64,000 nucleotides of DNA from Thermosipho ferrireducens (GTDB taxonomy: Bacteria > Thermotogota > Thermotogae > Thermotogales > Fervidobacteriaceae). The DNA lies in contig NZ_CP071446.1 in the NCBI RefSeq assembly GCF_017358165.1, positions 248,001 through 312,000 of the forward strand. Direction: 5' to 3'. Below the pieces are notes generated by a model. That model saw only the letters and a list, made by a program, of their open reading frames with translations, had not been told where the DNA came from and did not search any database. This document shows positions 24,981 through 35,444 of this stretch, piece after piece. The number at the start of each line of letters is the position of its first letter. Within the stretch, counting starts at the first letter, position 1. Both the position numbers and the translations under genes were made by a program.

Positions 24981-25880
24981 TCAGAAAGTATCCAGGATTT
25001 TCTTTTCAATAACTCTGTCTTCTTTAAAATCGTCAAGTTGTAAATACCATGCCATTGTTTGAACAATAGCTTTCAAAGGTACCATTCCCACTATCTCGGA
25101 ATTTAACACAGGAACACCATATCTTTGGGCTTCCCTTTTAATAACTTCAAAAACTCTAAATATAGGACTCTTTTTGTAGTTTGTAAGGTTCATAGTTACC
25201 TGAACAATTCCTTTATCTTTTAACTCTATGCCCAGCGCTTTAACATACCTAAATCCACCGCTTATATGTCTCACTGCTCTGGCTATTTTTTCGGCGACTT
25301 CCAGTCTATCTGTCCCAAGGTTTACATTAAATGCTATTAAGTATTCTCTGGCACCTACCGCTGTCACACCAGCTGTGGGATGAACTTCTGCTGGTCCAAA
25401 ATCCGGCACCCAATCTGGATTTTTTATTTTTTCAAAAAAGCCTTCAAATTGACCTTTTCTTATGTTTGAAAGATTTTCCCTCTCAGGCTTTGTCGCAGAT
25501 TTTTCGTAAAGATACACTGGAATTTTGAGTTCTTCAGCTATACGTTTTCCCAATATTTTTGATAATTCCACACACTCATCCATCTTTGTATTCATAACAG
25601 GAATAAGAGGGATCACATCAGTTGCACCCATCCTTGGATGTTCACCATTATGGTCACGTAAATCTATTAATTCAGAGGCTTTTTTCGTCATATCAAACAA
25701 AGCATTAATTAACGGTTCTGGTTCTCCAACAAGTGTAACCACAGATCTATTGTGGTCATAATCCATTGACCAATCAAGCACTTTTATATTACTGTATTTT
25801 GATGCTTCATCCACTATCTCCCTTACAACTTCTTCTCTGCGACCTTCACTGAAATTAGGAACACTTTCTATAAGCTTCAT
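24981..25880 (-). CDS. ftcD: glutamate formimidoyltransferase
   Basis: A 299-residue stand-alone formiminotransferase that moves the formimino group from N-formimino-L-glutamate to tetrahydrofolate in histidine breakdown. The family segments VPNFSEGRR (8-16), DHNRSVVTLVGEP, EHPRMGATDVIPL and the FGPAEVHPTAGVTAVGARE block are all present. The cyclodeaminase domain of the bifunctional animal enzyme is absent, as in most bacteria. It is the last gene of the long minus-strand run; no other histidine-degradation gene is adjacent, so its link to the rest of the operon is unclear. Confidence 0.93.
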   Translation of the reverse strand: MKLIESVPNFSEGRREEVVREIVDEASKYSNIKVLDWSMDYDHNRSVVTLVGEPEPLINALFDMTKKASELIDLRDHNGEHPRMGATDVIPLIPVMNTKMDECVELSKILGKRIAEELKIPVYLYEKSATKPERENLSNIRKGQFEGFFEKIKNPDWVPDFGPAEVHPTAGVTAVGAREYLIAFNVNLGTDRLEVAEKIARAVRHISGGFRYVKALGIELKDKGIVQVTMNLTNYKKSPIFRVFEVIKREAQRYGVPVLNSEIVGMVPLKAIVQTMAWYLQLDDFKEDRVIEKKILDTF

Positions 25881-25900
25881 AATCTCTCCCTCCTTTTTCT

Positions 25901-26653
25901 TTAAAGATTTTTCACGATCTTTAAAACATCATCAAGAATACCAGGATTTGTAAACACAAAGTCACCTCTTTCGAGTATATTAGGTGTTTCACCATCAAAA
26001 TTAACAACTTCTCCCCCTGCTTCTTTTACTATAAGTGTAGCTGCGGCAATATCCCACGGATTTGTTTTTCGTGCAATGAAAAAATCAAATTTCCCGGCGC
26101 CCACATAGGATGCTGATATTGCAGCGCTTCCCAGTATTCTTATTCGCCTGACCTTGTTTTCAAATTTAGAAATAAGTCTCCCGGTAAATTCCGGAGAATA
26201 CCCGCTGCTTCCAACAGTCTGGCTTAAAGATTTTTTTGGTAATATTTTTAACTTTATATTATTTAAATAGGCCCCTTCATTTTTAATAGCAATAAATGTC
26301 TCAGAAAACACAGGAAGATGAACTACCCCAAATAATGGCTCTTCATTTTCAAGATATGCAACTGAAATGGCGAAAAAAGGTAGTCCATGAATAAAATTTA
26401 TTGTTCCATCTATTGGATCTATAATCCACAGCCTTTTTCCATACTCATTAATTCCTTCCTCCGCTATTATTGAATCACTTTCATACCTGTCCTTTATAGC
26501 TTTTATCATCATGTCTTGTGCCTTTTTATCATGCTCTGTCACAAGATCATAAAAGCTTGTCTTTTCATCAACTGATAAAACATTACCCCAGAACTGCATT
26601 AAATAATATCCGATTTTTCGCACGGTTTTTATTGTTATTTCAAGTCTATCCAT
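25901..26653 (-). CDS. inositol monophosphatase family protein
   Basis: A 250-residue Mg-dependent phosphatase. The metal-binding EE pair (65-66, SIIAEEG), the DPIDGT motif (79-84) and the NPWDIAAA motif near residue 205 are intact. Members hydrolyse myo-inositol 1-phosphate, fructose 1,6-bisphosphate or NADP; in thermophiles a dual inositol/fructose bisphosphatase role is common, but the specific substrate cannot be read here. It lies 28 bases after the PBP2 gene in the housekeeping run. Confidence 0.92.
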   Translation of the reverse strand: MDRLEITIKTVRKIGYYLMQFWGNVLSVDEKTSFYDLVTEHDKKAQDMMIKAIKDRYESDSIIAEEGINEYGKRLWIIDPIDGTINFIHGLPFFAISVAYLENEEPLFGVVHLPVFSETFIAIKNEGAYLNNIKLKILPKKSLSQTVGSSGYSPEFTGRLISKFENKVRRIRILGSAAISASYVGAGKFDFFIARKTNPWDIAAATLIVKEAGGEVVNFDGETPNILERGDFVFTNPGILDDVLKIVKNL

Positions 26654-26681
26654 TTTTTCTCAACTCCTTTATTAACAGTTT

Positions 26682-28280
26682 TTACTTTTGAAGGAGCAAG
26701 TAATCAAATATTTTTCTTGCAAACGGCGCAGCTTTTTCCGAACCACTTCCACCATTTTCAAAAAGTACAATAACCGCATACTCTGGATTGTCAACGGGAG
26801 CAAATCCTACAAACCAGGAATGTGGTGGCTTCCCACCACCAACCTCAGCCGTTCCAGTTTTTCCTGCTATTGGTATGGGAAAATCTTTAAAACTTTCATA
26901 CGCAGTCCCGCGTTCAGACAATGGCCCTCCAACACTTGTTACCTCAATTAATCCTTCCTTGATAGTTTTCCATATTCTCTGAGGCAAATTTATAGTCTTA
27001 TAGTCTGGCTTTGATCCTTTTATTAAATGTGGACGTGGCATAATTCCGTTGTTTGCTATTGACACATAAAAATTCAGAAGTTCCAAAGGTGTTAATAGAA
27101 TATATCCCTGCCCTATCCCGGTAATTATCGTATCCCCGGGATACCATGGTTGATTGTACTTCTTCATTTTCCAGGCAGGATCAGGAAATATTCCCTGTTT
27201 TTCGTTTATTTCTATACCAGTCTTTCCAGCTATGTTGAAAATTTTAGCCACACTTTCAATTTTATTTATCCCAAGTTTCAACGCCGTATTGTAAAAATAT
27301 ACGTTACACGAAACTCTTATAGCTTTTATCAGATCTGTTTCGCCGTGACCGGACAGGAGCCAATCTTTATATGTTCCAAGGACTTTGCCGGAAGATCCTA
27401 CGTAATTAAAAGTTCCCGTACAATTTAAAGTTGCAGGTGTACTTTCTTCAAGCAAATATGTTATAGCTATAAGTGGCTTTATGGCAGACCCGGGAGAGTA
27501 CAGTCCAGCTACAGCTCTATTTAACAAAGGATACCTGCTATCATATATTATCTTCTTCCACTCGTACAAATCCATATTAGTTGGATACTCTTTAATTGAG
27601 GGATAGGACGCCATTGCCAGAATTTCACCAGTTTTCACATTTTCAACAATAACTGCCCCAGGATTATTAACGATTTCCAGATTTTTTTCTATATATCTTT
27701 GAAGCTTTGCATCTATAGTTAAAGTTATACTCTCGCCATTTTCAGGAGGAACCTTTAAAATTCTCTGACGTATTTTTCCAGAAGGTGTGGTTAATATTAA
27801 CTCTGTACCATATTTTCCTTTCAATTTTTCTTCATATATCTTTTCAATACCTGAAAGTCCTTTTACATCAATCGACGTATATCCCACCACATGAAATGCT
27901 ATTCCACTATAATAACGTTCTTCCTGATAAGAAATTTCATATCCAAGTTTCTCCAATTCAAAAACTTCCTGTGGCTCTAAAGCAACCTTCCCGCTGGTTA
28001 CTAAATTTCTAAATTTTTCCTGTCCCAAAACCTTTTTTATTTCATCAAAGGAAAAATTTTCTCTGTAATATAAGTAAGGTATGTACTTACTCCATGCCAG
28101 TTTTTCTCCATTTCTATCGTAAATGGTTCCCCTAAGTCCAGTAATTATTTTAGTATGCTGTTGAAGTGAATCAATAAAAGCCCTGTGTTTATCATAATTT
28201 AAAACCTGAATTTTAAACAAAACAGCAACAAGGGCTAAAAACATTGAAGCAAATATTACAATAATAATCTTTATCCTCAT
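26682..28280 (-). CDS. mrdA: penicillin-binding protein 2 (peptidoglycan transpeptidase)
   Basis: A 532-residue class B penicillin-binding protein. One N-terminal membrane anchor (about 3-22), a pedestal domain with LRGTIYDRNG (49-58), and a transpeptidase domain with SAIK (catalytic S265, K268), SCN (324-326) and KTGT (474-477). This is the elongation-specific enzyme that cross-links side-wall peptidoglycan. The pedestal is short compared with enterobacterial MrdA. It starts 3 bases after the gltX stop. Confidence 0.92.
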   Translation of the reverse strand: MRIKIIIVIFASMFLALVAVLFKIQVLNYDKHRAFIDSLQQHTKIITGLRGTIYDRNGEKLAWSKYIPYLYYRENFSFDEIKKVLGQEKFRNLVTSGKVALEPQEVFELEKLGYEISYQEERYYSGIAFHVVGYTSIDVKGLSGIEKIYEEKLKGKYGTELILTTPSGKIRQRILKVPPENGESITLTIDAKLQRYIEKNLEIVNNPGAVIVENVKTGEILAMASYPSIKEYPTNMDLYEWKKIIYDSRYPLLNRAVAGLYSPGSAIKPLIAITYLLEESTPATLNCTGTFNYVGSSGKVLGTYKDWLLSGHGETDLIKAIRVSCNVYFYNTALKLGINKIESVAKIFNIAGKTGIEINEKQGIFPDPAWKMKKYNQPWYPGDTIITGIGQGYILLTPLELLNFYVSIANNGIMPRPHLIKGSKPDYKTINLPQRIWKTIKEGLIEVTSVGGPLSERGTAYESFKDFPIPIAGKTGTAEVGGGKPPHSWFVGFAPVDNPEYAVIVLFENGGSGSEKAAPFARKIFDYLLLQK

Positions 28281-28283
28281 TTA

Positions 28284-29687
<1,404 letters not shown>

Positions 29688-29720
29688 TTATCCTCCTTTC
29701 AACGATTGACTTCGTTTTAA

Positions 29721-29729
29721 ATTATAACA
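29721..29729 (-). promoter_or_regulatory. possible internal extended -10 promoter for gltX
   Basis: On the minus strand TGTTATAAT lies 34 bases upstream of the gltX GTG, in one of the few real gaps of this operon. No clear -35 box. Confidence 0.4.
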
Positions 29730-29735
29730 TGCTGC

Positions 29736-30284
29736 TTAACGTAAATTGTGAACTTCGTAAATAATATTAAAATCCAGACTGACACGTGCCAAAAAAGGAG
29801 TATTAACAGTTTTTTTTAGAATAAATCCTGAAAAATCTCTGGTTATAGGAATTGGTGCAGTAACAGTTAACAAACCCTTATCGTAAGATATTCCATAATA
29901 AGGAAACAACTGTGAAATTTGCCATGCCATGTAAGGTTCATTTGTAAAAAGTATTTTTACACTCTTTTGTTTTTTGCGAAGTTGTCTTACATCGAGCTTA
30001 TCCACAATAGAAAAGTTTTGAGAAATAAAAATTGGTGTTTTGTCTATAAATATGACCACATCATCTAAAGTTTTTCGTAACTTTTTTCTTATTTTCTTTA
30101 TTCTATGATAATCTGGAAAATTCGTCTTTGATAAAAAAATAACCGCACCATTAACTTTTTCCCTTTTAAACACGGAAATAATAGTATCTTCCAGTTTTTC
30201 CATAGGGTTTGTCACTATTAATATTCCCAAAATATACCTCTCGCTCTTTTTTTTAGGTTTTCTGAACCAGCTAAAAAAATTCAT
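29736..30284 (-). CDS. hypothetical protein in housekeeping operon
   Basis: A 182-residue protein I do not recognise. It is basic at the N terminus (FSWFRKPKKKSER), has no signal peptide and alternates beta-like hydrophobic stretches (ILGILIVTNP, GAVIFLSKTNF, DVVIFIDKTPIFIS) with charged helices, suggesting a Rossmann-like or alpha/beta fold. It lies 13 bases after the eIF-2B-like gene. A role with its neighbours cannot be inferred. Confidence 0.7.
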   Translation of the reverse strand: MNFFSWFRKPKKKSERYILGILIVTNPMEKLEDTIISVFKREKVNGAVIFLSKTNFPDYHRIKKIRKKLRKTLDDVVIFIDKTPIFISQNFSIVDKLDVRQLRKKQKSVKILFTNEPYMAWQISQLFPYYGISYDKGLLTVTAPIPITRDFSGFILKKTVNTPFLARVSLDFNIIYEVHNLR

Positions 30285-30297
30285 GTTATCTCCTCTA

Positions 30298-30981
30298 TTA
30301 AGAAGTTATTATACCTGTTATTAAACCGTTTGGAACTATTTCAAATATGCTATTTTTTGGCTTAGCTTCAAAAAATTTTGTTCTATCGGCAAGTACAAAA
30401 AACGGCTTTTTATAATAGTTAGCAACAATAGCTAATAATTTTGAACCTACTTTATTAATAATATTTCCATTTTCAAGAACACTATCTGCACCTATCAATA
30501 TATAATCGCTTTTTTCCACTACTATATGCATTTCACTATCATTTACTAACATAACTTCGTGTAAAGTACTTGCTCTTATCTTTTCAGCAAAGACAACCCC
30601 TTCACCACCTGGTTCAGATTTGAGTATATATATTCTCAGCTTTTTTTCTATGTTTTTAAAAAACTCAAATAGTGTATAACTATTACTTATTGTGGTAATA
30701 GTAGCTTCAAAATTTAATATCTCAAGGGCGTTTTTTATGGTGTTTTTCAATGAAGCTTCCAGTTCTTTTTTTATATGCGTTATATCAACTTCTTTTTCTA
30801 ACAGAGAATATATCCAGCTAATAATTCCCATTTCTGGCTTGAGATGCTGCAGATCTTTTACAATTTCTTTTGCTTTTTCAAAGGAACAATTTTCTATTTT
30901 GTTTAAAATCCATTGTGCTATATCAAATGAACCTTCCTGGTTAAGCCGGGAAAATTCAGCAAACACCTGAAACTTGTTCAT
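30298..30981 (-). CDS. eIF-2B alpha/beta/delta-like protein
   Basis: A 227-residue protein of the translation initiation factor 2B alpha/beta/delta superfamily, which also includes methylthioribose-1-phosphate isomerase and ribose-1,5-bisphosphate isomerase. The diagnostic C-terminal block DYILIGADSVLENGNIINKV (about 167-186) followed by GSKLLAIVANYYKKPFFVLA is intact, as is the helical N-terminal domain. It is shorter than MtnA (about 340), so a sugar-phosphate isomerase role is possible but not assigned. The stop overlaps the radical SAM gene region by four bases at the upstream side. Confidence 0.8.
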   Translation of the reverse strand: MNKFQVFAEFSRLNQEGSFDIAQWILNKIENCSFEKAKEIVKDLQHLKPEMGIISWIYSLLEKEVDITHIKKELEASLKNTIKNALEILNFEATITTISNSYTLFEFFKNIEKKLRIYILKSEPGGEGVVFAEKIRASTLHEVMLVNDSEMHIVVEKSDYILIGADSVLENGNIINKVGSKLLAIVANYYKKPFFVLADRTKFFEAKPKNSIFEIVPNGLITGIITS

Positions 30982-31934
30982 ATTTTTTCAACTCCCTTTT
31001 CAAGAGCGAGCTTAGCAGCTTCTTCAAACGACAGATTTTCAAAAAAAATGCCTCTGGATATTATTTTACGACTTTTAAGTGGCAGTTGTTTGTTCCCATA
31101 CGAATTAAACCAGCTCTCGTACCTTTTTTCGAAAAATACATTTTTAATATTTAATCGTGTTATTATTTTTTTTATTGCATCTGCTTTTACCATATCTCCA
31201 AAAGATGGATGATATGGACCGGCAATTATCGACTTCTTCTGAGACTCTGGAACATAATATCCCAATCTAATTATTTTTACCTTTTCAGAAACTGAAAGTA
31301 AAAACATTTCAGAAGTTGTATAAAGTGCTTCTTCTAACGAAAGTGGCTCATAATTTCCATCGATGAACATCTTTTCCAATTCTGTGTTTTTAAAAACCAG
31401 AGTCGGATGTATTCTAAAAATCTTAACACCGTTTTTTATAAGTAAAAGCATTGACATGTATGATTTGTAAAAACTATCTTCAGGAAGTCCTATCATTAAA
31501 TGTGCTGATACCTGAATATTTGATTCCAGAAGCTGTTTAATTGCTCTTATATTATCTTCTACAGTATGGCCTCTTCCTGATGCACTTAAAACATCGTCGT
31601 ACATACTTTGTATTCCAAGCTCAACAACATTTACCTTATAATTTTTTAATATACGAACAATTTCTTCTGATATTTCATCTGGTCTTGTAGAAATCCTCAG
31701 CAAGGCATCCGGAAAAAAATCTTTAACAGTTTGAAAAAACTTTTCCTGTAACCTAAAAGGGAGACCCGTGAAGGTCCCCCCATAAAAAGCAACTTCAGAA
31801 ACATTATTATTACTTTTTAATAGCGCCTCTATTTTTTTTAAGTCTGGCATCTTTTCGCCTGTCATTGTAAATTGATCGCAAAAAATACATTTATGCTTAC
31901 AACCAGCATTTGGAAGAAATATTGGTAATATCAC
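30978..31934 (-). CDS. Elp3-like radical SAM protein
   Basis: A 318-residue radical SAM enzyme. The cluster-binding motif is C-x3-C-x2-C (CKHKCIFC, residues 12-19), followed by EVAFYGGTFTGLP (about 47-59), RISTRPDEI and VVELGIQSM, the pattern of the Elp3/HemN-like group. It lacks the C-terminal acetyltransferase domain of true Elp3, so tRNA wobble modification is only one option. Overlaps both neighbours by four bases. Confidence 0.85.
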   Translation of the reverse strand: MILPIFLPNAGCKHKCIFCDQFTMTGEKMPDLKKIEALLKSNNNVSEVAFYGGTFTGLPFRLQEKFFQTVKDFFPDALLRISTRPDEISEEIVRILKNYKVNVVELGIQSMYDDVLSASGRGHTVEDNIRAIKQLLESNIQVSAHLMIGLPEDSFYKSYMSMLLLIKNGVKIFRIHPTLVFKNTELEKMFIDGNYEPLSLEEALYTTSEMFLLSVSEKVKIIRLGYYVPESQKKSIIAGPYHPSFGDMVKADAIKKIITRLNIKNVFFEKRYESWFNSYGNKQLPLKSRKIISRGIFFENLSFEEAAKLALEKGVEKI

Positions 31935-32368
31935 GAAAGAAGCTCCTTTACTATTTTACTTACAACGGAACCTTCGGCTTTTCCTTTTAACGCTTTCATT
32001 GTTTCTTTCATCACTTTACCAAAATCTTTCTGAGTAGCCTGCAGCTTTTCTATAACTTGTTTTACAAAGTTTCTTATTTCCTCTTCAGTCATCATTTTAG
32101 GCGCATATTCTTGCAATATCTTTAACTCATTTTCTTCTTCCATGGCTAAATCATCTCTTCCTGCTTTTTTGTATGCCTGTATTGATTCCTGGCGCTTTTT
32201 TATTTCTTTCAATACTAACTGACTTATGTCTTCATCACCTGCTTCTTTCATTTTTTCAACCTCAAAGTTTTTTATAGCAGTATTTAGAAGTCTTAAAACT
32301 CTTACTTTTATTTCATCTCGCTTTTTCATAGCATCTTTTAAATCACTCATAATTTTTTCTTTTAACAT
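31931..32368 (-). CDS. yqeY: GatB/YqeY domain protein
   Basis: A 145-residue helical protein with the YqeY pattern: MKKRDEIKVRVLRLLNTAIK near the N terminus, an EELxILQxYAPKMMTEEEI middle and a DFGKVMKETMKALKGKAEGS C-terminal segment. The domain is the tRNA-binding tail of GatB in amidotransferases; stand-alone YqeY proteins are linked to tRNA-dependent processes in Gram-positives, function not proven. Preceded by AAGGAGGTAA. Confidence 0.9.
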   Translation of the reverse strand: MLKEKIMSDLKDAMKKRDEIKVRVLRLLNTAIKNFEVEKMKEAGDEDISQLVLKEIKKRQESIQAYKKAGRDDLAMEEENELKILQEYAPKMMTEEEIRNFVKQVIEKLQATQKDFGKVMKETMKALKGKAEGSVVSKIVKELLS

Positions 32369-32382
32369 GTTTTTTTACCTCC

Positions 32383-33333
32383 TTAAAATTTGTAAAAAAG
32401 CTCTTTTGCAGCTCTATAATTTGAATCAGGATTATATCCACCTTCCTGTATAAAAAGTATAGGAATATTCAAACTTTTAAGCATATTCCCCATTTTTCTG
32501 TAACTACCGTCATCTAAATTAAAATCTCCCACAGGATCTTCTTTGTGAGTATCAAATCCAAGAGATACTATAAGGAACTCTATATTATTTAAAGTTATTA
32601 TTTCTAAAGCGTGTTCAAAACATTCTTTGTACTCATTCCACTCGACTTTTCCCGGTAGCGGGAAATTATAATTGCTTCCCTTTCCTTTCCCATTTCCTAC
32701 CTCATTTTTAAACCCGGAAACCCATGGAAAGTAATACTCAGGATCACCGTGAATGGATATATACAACACGTCAGGATTTTCATAAAATATTTCCTGCGTC
32801 CCATTTCCGTGGTGAAAATCTATATCAAAGATACAAATCTTTGTTTTTGAAAGATTTAGAAGGTATTGAGCAGCTATAGCCGCGTTATTAAAATAACAAT
32901 AACCACACGCAAAATCTACTGTCGCATGATGGCCAGGAGGTCTTGTTAAAACATACACATATTTTTCACCATTTATCAAAGCATTTGCTCCAGTCAGAGA
33001 TGCGTTCACAGCTTCAAGAGCAGCAAAGTAAGTGTTGTTTTTTATTGGAGTTCCAGAATCTAATATTCTATCTTTAAGAAAAAATTCCGGAATGTATTCA
33101 TTATCTCTCACTTTTTCAGAAAGTTTTTTTATGTGTTTCACATACCATTCAGGATGAACTTGATAAACATAAAACTCTGGAAATTTTTTAAACGTAAGTT
33201 TTTCAAAATTTTGGTCTACAAAACTTTCTATTAGTTCCAGTCTCTCTGGAACTTCAGGGTTATCAACAATTTTTCCATTATCTATTTCAAGGGTTGGTCT
33301 ATAACTCTTATTCAAAACACTAATTACTTTCAT
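32383..33333 (-). CDS. histone deacetylase-like / acetylpolyamine amidohydrolase family protein
   Basis: A 316-residue zinc-dependent deacetylase of the arginase/deacetylase fold. RPPGHHATVDFACGYCYFNN (about 131-150) carries the tandem His pair; DIDFHHGNG (about 167-175) and GFDTHKEDP supply the zinc ligands Asp, His and Asp. Length and the missing capping loops fit bacterial AcuC or acetylpolyamine amidohydrolase members; the substrate (acetyl-polyamine, acetyl-lysine or acetoin-related) is not determined. It lies between rpiB and yqeY. Confidence 0.9.
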   Translation of the reverse strand: MKVISVLNKSYRPTLEIDNGKIVDNPEVPERLELIESFVDQNFEKLTFKKFPEFYVYQVHPEWYVKHIKKLSEKVRDNEYIPEFFLKDRILDSGTPIKNNTYFAALEAVNASLTGANALINGEKYVYVLTRPPGHHATVDFACGYCYFNNAAIAAQYLLNLSKTKICIFDIDFHHGNGTQEIFYENPDVLYISIHGDPEYYFPWVSGFKNEVGNGKGKGSNYNFPLPGKVEWNEYKECFEHALEIITLNNIEFLIVSLGFDTHKEDPVGDFNLDDGSYRKMGNMLKSLNIPILFIQEGGYNPDSNYRAAKELFYKF

Positions 33334-33340
33334 AATACGG

Positions 33341-33781
33341 CTATTTCTCCTCTAACATTTTTATTTTGTTTACACGCCGCTCATGACGTCCACCTTCAAA
33401 GGAAGTGTTCAAAAACTCACTAACAATCCACGTTGCCAATTCATAACCTATTAATCTACCAGGCAAAACCAAAACATTGGCATTATTATGCTTTCTTGCA
33501 AGAGAACCCATTTCAGGTATAACACATAATGCTGCGCGTATTCCAGAAACCTTATTTGCCGCAATTGACATTCCTATCCCGGTTCCACATATTAAAATTC
33601 CATAATCTACCTCGCCTTTTTTAACAAGTTCAGCAACTTTTAAAGCAAAATCAGGATAATCTACACTTTCTGTGCTATATGGCCCCACATCTTCAATTTC
33701 TATATTCTTTTGAGTTAAATATTCTTTTAGCTTTTCTTTAAGCTCGTATCCCGCGTGATCAGAACCTATTGCTAATTTCAT
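33341..33781 (-). CDS. rpiB: ribose-5-phosphate isomerase B
   Basis: A 146-residue RpiB/LacAB family enzyme that interconverts ribose 5-phosphate and ribulose 5-phosphate in the pentose phosphate pathway. IGSDHAGYELKEKLKEYL (4-21), the DVGPYSTESVDYPDFA loop and the CGTGIGMSIAANKV active-site block (about 65-78) are canonical. Its start overlaps the stop of the STAS gene by four bases. Confidence 0.95.
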   Translation of the reverse strand: MKLAIGSDHAGYELKEKLKEYLTQKNIEIEDVGPYSTESVDYPDFALKVAELVKKGEVDYGILICGTGIGMSIAANKVSGIRAALCVIPEMGSLARKHNNANVLVLPGRLIGYELATWIVSEFLNTSFEGGRHERRVNKIKMLEEK

Positions 33782-34107
33782 TCTTTAAACACCTCCAGAG
33801 CCTTGCTTAGAGTAGGATATATCTTTATAATTCTATCCAGTGAAGTCAGCGAAATTATCCTCAATACCATATCATTTACTCCAAAAATGGCTATATTTCC
33901 ATCTGTGTTTTTGTAAATACTTAAAAAAATGCCAAGAGCAAAACTATCCACTCTTGAAACTCCTGTAAAGTCGAAAATAATTTTTGTCTTGCCTTTTGAA
34001 ATAAGAGCATCGTTGACCCACGCCCTTAATGAACTTGCATTACTAAATGAAAGTTCCCCTTTTAATTTTATTATGGAAACTCCATCGATTTCACTTAAAG
34101 TATACAT
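33778..34107 (-). CDS. STAS domain protein (anti-sigma factor antagonist-like), second of pair
   Basis: A 109-residue single STAS domain. The phosphorylation loop is SRVDSFALGIFLSIY with the candidate Ser at about residue 54. STAS proteins bind a serine kinase/anti-sigma partner when unphosphorylated. The following hydrophobic region is less like SpoIIAA than its upstream neighbour. No RsbW-type kinase gene is linked; a partner must lie elsewhere. Confidence 0.88.
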   Translation of the reverse strand: MYTLSEIDGVSIIKLKGELSFSNASSLRAWVNDALISKGKTKIIFDFTGVSRVDSFALGIFLSIYKNTDGNIAIFGVNDMVLRIISLTSLDRIIKIYPTLSKALEVFKE

Positions 34108-34116
34108 AAAATCACC

Positions 34117-34455
34117 TCAGCTGTTTAAAAACTTAATAGCCTCTGACACTGAATTTTTAATATTCAGAACCCTATCAAGATTTGTCATCCTTAACAAATG
34201 CAATATATTAGAATTCAAATTCGCAAGTACGACCTCTCCTCCATTTATCTTAAAAGTTTTGAGTAGCCCAACCAATATCCCAAGTCCTGAACTGTCAATA
34301 TATTCCATATCTGTCAAATCAAGGACGCAATTTTTATATCCTTTTTTAATGGTATTTTCGTGAATGTAAGCTTTCATTTGAGGTGCATTTGAAACGTCAA
34401 TTTCTCCTTTGATTTTTACTACGGGAACATCGTTTACTAATTTAATATCAAACAT
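34117..34455 (-). CDS. STAS domain protein (anti-sigma factor antagonist), first of pair
   Basis: A 112-residue STAS protein with the canonical SpoIIAA/RsbV pattern: VPVVKIKGEIDVSNAPQMKA then DLTDMEYIDSSGLGILVGLL with phospho-acceptor Ser near 58. It lies 9 bases after lexA and 9 bases before the second STAS gene. Two adjacent STAS paralogues suggest that they serve different partners. Confidence 0.92.
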   Translation of the reverse strand: MFDIKLVNDVPVVKIKGEIDVSNAPQMKAYIHENTIKKGYKNCVLDLTDMEYIDSSGLGILVGLLKTFKINGGEVVLANLNSNILHLLRMTNLDRVLNIKNSVSEAIKFLNS

Positions 34456-34464
34456 TTCATCACC

Positions 34465-35064
34465 TCACTTATAAAATCTTATGATTCCTACAAGTTTTCC
34501 AATAATTTTCACTTCTCCTGGAGAACAGATAATAGTCCCCATATTTTCGTTTTCCGGCACAAGCTCTACTCTGTCCTCTTTTAAATAAAATCTCTTTAAA
34601 GTCACTTTATCTCCAATAACCGCTGCTGCAATCTGCCCATTTGCCACTTTATACTGTCTTTTTATAATAACATAATCACCATCTATTATATGAGCATCAA
34701 CCATGCTGTCTCCTGTTACTTTCAGCGCAAAATAATCTCCATATCCCTGAAGCATTCTAATGGGAATTTCTATCTCCTCATCAACTATCTCAAACATTTC
34801 TATTCCCTGGCCTGCCGATATCTGCCCTTTTACAGGGACACTAATACTTTCAGGCCTCTTTACAAGCGATATTGTTCGCGATTTATTACCGTTTCTTGTA
34901 ATATAACCTTTCTTTTCCAGGGCTATAAGATGCAGTTGAGCACCCCTTGGCGTTATTTTAAAATGCCTTGCTATATCTCTTATAGAAGGTGAATATCCCC
35001 TTTGTTGAATATAATTTGTAATAAAATCAAGCACCTTTTTTTGACGCTCAGTCAACTCCCTCAT
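34465..35064 (-). CDS. lexA: LexA repressor
   Basis: A 199-residue SOS repressor with an N-terminal winged helix (about 1-68) and a C-terminal S24 protease-like domain. Self-cleavage would occur at A84-G85 (ISAGQG); catalytic S120 (TGDSM) and K157 (TLKRF) are in place. It starts with ATG inside the overlap with the archease stop and lies in an operon with gyrA. I saw no clear inverted operator immediately upstream, and the gene shares the operon promoter. Confidence 0.95.
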   Translation of the reverse strand: MRELTERQKKVLDFITNYIQQRGYSPSIRDIARHFKITPRGAQLHLIALEKKGYITRNGNKSRTISLVKRPESISVPVKGQISAGQGIEMFEIVDEEIEIPIRMLQGYGDYFALKVTGDSMVDAHIIDGDYVIIKRQYKVANGQIAAAVIGDKVTLKRFYLKEDRVELVPENENMGTIICSPGEVKIIGKLVGIIRFYK

Positions 35065-35444
35065 ACATCAAACACCACCTTTGTTCTGTACATGCTTTGA
35101 TCTTTTTCAAGTCTCAATGAATGATACGTTAGAGCCTTGAACTTTTCACCAAGTAACCCCGTATATGAGCAAAACAAAGTGACATAATTCCCATTCTCAA
35201 AATCTACTTCTTTAGGAAAGTATCCTAAATCTATAGCCGCGATCCAGTCATTAACTATATCAAATATTCCATCTTCATCTTCAGAAATTTCATAGATCTG
35301 CCTTTTATAATATGAGCAATTCAAATATTCAGGCTTATAAAAATCAACAATAATATCCAGAATGTCTTTCAACACTCCAAGGAATGATTCATTCATAATT
35401 TCAAAAGCAACATCTGCGGTATGTTCTATTTCTTTATACATCAC
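35061..35444 (-). CDS. archease family protein
   Basis: A 127-residue protein with the archease signature [19 protein letters not shown] (3-21), the acidic segment [20 protein letters not shown] and the C-terminal [15 protein letters not shown] block that closes the metal site. Archease activates the RNA ligase RtcB in archaea and eukaryotes and occurs in some thermophilic bacteria. No rtcB gene is linked; here it is locked between gyrA and lexA with overlaps of four bases on both sides. Confidence 0.88.
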   Translation of the reverse strand: MMYKEIEHTADVAFEIMNESFLGVLKDILDIIVDFYKPEYLNCSYYKRQIYEISEDEDGIFDIVNDWIAAIDLGYFPKEVDFENGNYVTLFCSYTGLLGEKFKALTYHSLRLEKDQSMYRTKVVFDV

